Source of the DNA: Flavobacterium succinicans LMG 10402
GTDB lineage: Bacteria > Bacteroidota > Bacteroidia > Flavobacteriales > Flavobacteriaceae
DNA: 64,000 bases
NCBI RefSeq assembly: GCF_000611675.1
Contig: NZ_JATV01000018.1
Span: 1 to 64,000, forward strand
Reading direction: 5' to 3'
The notes under the pieces are model-generated. The model was not told where the DNA came from and did no database searches. It saw nothing but the letters and a program-made list of their open reading frames with translations. Position 1 is the stretch's first letter; each line of letters starts with the position of its first letter. Positions 62,552-64,000 of this stretch are shown here, one piece after another. The position numbers and the translations under genes are program-made.

Positions 62552-64000
62552 ATGCGATCAAAATTCAAATGGATTTTTTCTTTGCTATTGGCCTTGTCAA
62601 TGCAAGTGGTCTCCGCTCAGGTGAAGACAGTATCGGGAACAGTATCGGACGCAGTGGGTCCAATTCCTGGAGTGAATGTAATGGTAAAGGGAACCAAAAA
62701 TGGTACTCAAACTAGTTTCGATGGAAGCTATGCTATTAAAGCCAAACAAGGAGATGTATTAGTTTTCTCTTTTGTGGGTATGAAAGATGTGTCTAAAGCA
62801 GTTGATGCTTCAGACAAATTAAATGTTAAGTTGGAAAGCAACGAAGCTGAAAAACTTGAAGAGGTTGTAGTTGTGGGTTATGGAGTACAGAGGAAAAAAG
62901 AAATTACGGGTGCTATTTCTCAAATTAAAGGTGATGCTATCGCAGGATTAGTTTCTCCATCTTTTGAGAGTTTATTAGGAGGTCGTTCTGCGGGTGTACA
63001 GGTTACAGCTCCAAATGGAATTTTAGGACAAGCACCAACGGTAAGAATTCGTGGAGTAGCTTCTATTTCATCAGGTACTCAACCTTTGTATATTGTAGAT
63101 GGTATGCCAATTTATTCAGGTGACCTTGGTGGGTACGCCAATGCCAATGGTTTAGGGGATATTAATCCAAATGATATTGAGTCTTTCGAAGTGTTAAAAG
63201 ACGGAGCTGCTACTGCAATTTACGGGTCAAGAGCTGCTAATGGTGTTATCTTGATAACAACTAAAAAGGGTAAAAAAGGATCAGCAAAGGTTAGTTATAA
63301 TACTACTGTTGGTTTTTCTTCTCCTATCAAAACTTTTGATTTATTAAATACTAATCAATTTTTAACTATTGCTAACGAGAAAAGAACGAATATTGGTCAG
63401 CCAATATGGGCTGCTGGTTCCACTTTTAACACGGATTGGCAAAAAGCTGTTTTAAGAGAAAATGCGGTTCAAATTGATCACAATCTATCGTTTAGTGGTG
63501 GTACTGATCAAACGAAATACTTTATGTCATTAGGGTATACTGATCAAGAAGGTATTGCTAAGTCTAACGAAATGACGCGTTATAATTTTAGAACAAATAT
63601 TGAACACAAATTAAACGATTGGTTTTCTTTCGGTGGAAACATTGCACTTTCAAGAACAGACTATAGTGGTTTAAATACAGGTAGAGGTTCAGTTTCTGGT
63701 AACATTTTTAATGCTATCCGTAATTTGCCTAATGTTCCAATTTATAATGCTGCTAATCCTACGGGATACAATATTACTACTAACAATTGGGTAGGTCAAT
63801 GGGATAATTTACAACCTGTTGGTGTTCAATTAACTAACGTAGTTTACGGTTTAGAAAACAATAGACAAACGTCAAGCATTCAACGTCTTTTGATCAATAC
63901 GTTTGCAGCTGTAGATATTACTAAAGACTTGAATTTCAGATTCCAAGCTAGTGCAGATAATGCTATAACTGGAGGATTCTTATACTGGAGCCCAATTCAT
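62552..64000 (+). CDS. SusC/RagA-family TonB-linked receptor, 5' part (truncated by window end)
   Basis: The ATG at 62552 opens a frame with no stop to the window edge, giving the first 483 residues. A signal peptide (ending VSAQ) is followed by a carboxypeptidase-like domain (about 24-98, VSGTVSDAVGPIPGVNVMVK), TonB box EEVVVVGYG near 103-111, a plug domain (QPLYIVDGMPI, IYGSRAANGVILITTKKG) and the first barrel strands. Unlike the receptor at 43582-47223 it has no STN domain, so no FecR partner is expected. A SusD-like gene should follow outside the window. Confidence 0.92.
   Translation, partial: MRSKFKWIFSLLLALSMQVVSAQVKTVSGTVSDAVGPIPGVNVMVKGTKNGTQTSFDGSYAIKAKQGDVLVFSFVGMKDVSKAVDASDKLNVKLESNEAEKLEEVVVVGYGVQRKKEITGAISQIKGDAIAGLVSPSFESLLGGRSAGVQVTAPNGILGQAPTVRIRGVASISSGTQPLYIVDGMPIYSGDLGGYANANGLGDINPNDIESFEVLKDGAATAIYGSRAANGVILITTKKGKKGSAKVSYNTTVGFSSPIKTFDLLNTNQFLTIANEKRTNIGQPIWAAGSTFNTDWQKAVLRENAVQIDHNLSFSGGTDQTKYFMSLGYTDQEGIAKSNEMTRYNFRTNIEHKLNDWFSFGGNIALSRTDYSGLNTGRGSVSGNIFNAIRNLPNVPIYNAANPTGYNITTNNWVGQWDNLQPVGVQLTNVVYGLENNRQTSSIQRLLINTFAAVDITKDLNFRFQASADNAITGGFLYWSPIH

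Noticed and set aside
62536..62570. 14-bp direct repeat around the SusC start as a regulatory site
   Set aside because: The words are AT-rich and one lies in the coding sequence; likely chance.

Overview
The window reads as chromosome from a Flavobacterium-like member of the Bacteroidota. The DNA is AT-rich. It carries SusC/SusD outer-membrane pairs, a type A C-terminal sorting domain of the type IX secretion system, Bacteroidetes-style ECF sigma/FecR regulation, a complete Bat aerotolerance operon and at least one promoter of the Bacteroidetes TTTG-N19-TAnnTTTG form. No rRNA, tRNA, CRISPR array or phage was seen.

Layout. 1-988: a tandem array of about 190-bp palindromic repeats behind a terminator. 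989-9000: housekeeping and small genes (lipoprotein, mfd, a ParE-like toxin-antitoxin pair followed by a duplicated mfd tail, membrane protein, LD-carboxypeptidase, YraN, ACT-domain protein). 9297-12334: an FAD/Fe-S D-lactate-dehydrogenase-like enzyme that appears to have been cut into two ORFs by a 208-bp inverted-repeat element. 12404-19850 (minus strand): a tight six-gene operon of DcuC-type transporter, isoaspartyl dipeptidase, two OprP-like porins, a secreted M14 carboxypeptidase and a lamin-tail lipoprotein. This looks like a peptide or isoaspartyl scavenging system that I do not recognise as described. 20250-26976: single genes (EEP nuclease/phosphatase, 3-hydroxyanthranilate dioxygenase, class II cyclic-nucleotide phosphodiesterase, ALDH7-type dehydrogenase, a small outer-membrane protein, a metallophosphoesterase). 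27264-49268 (minus strand): a 22-kb sialic acid utilisation locus. 49482-52814: AlbA_2-domain protein, SDR and aldo/keto reductase. 53025-62214: the moxR-DUF58-Bat operon. 62552 to the end: the start of a second SusC-like receptor.

The sialic acid locus forms a nearly complete pathway. An ECF sigma factor and FecR anti-sigma face a SusC receptor with an STN domain, paired with SusD. Outside or at the surface, a T9SS-exported sialidase fused to an O-acetylesterase domain and a second GDSL-plus-SASA esterase free and de-acetylate sialic acid. NanM interconverts its anomers, an MFS carrier brings it in, NanA cleaves it to ManNAc and pyruvate, an AGE-family epimerase makes GlcNAc, and NagA and NagB carry GlcNAc-6-P to fructose-6-P. 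No GlcNAc kinase is in the locus, so that step must come from elsewhere in the genome.

Between genes the window is rich in dispersed palindromic elements: the GCCACGAATTCAC family, two copies of a roughly 400-bp inverted-repeat element, CTGTCAG-type palindromes, and three copies of a structured element resembling a Flavobacteria-specific ncRNA motif whose central hairpin differs in sequence but keeps base pairing.
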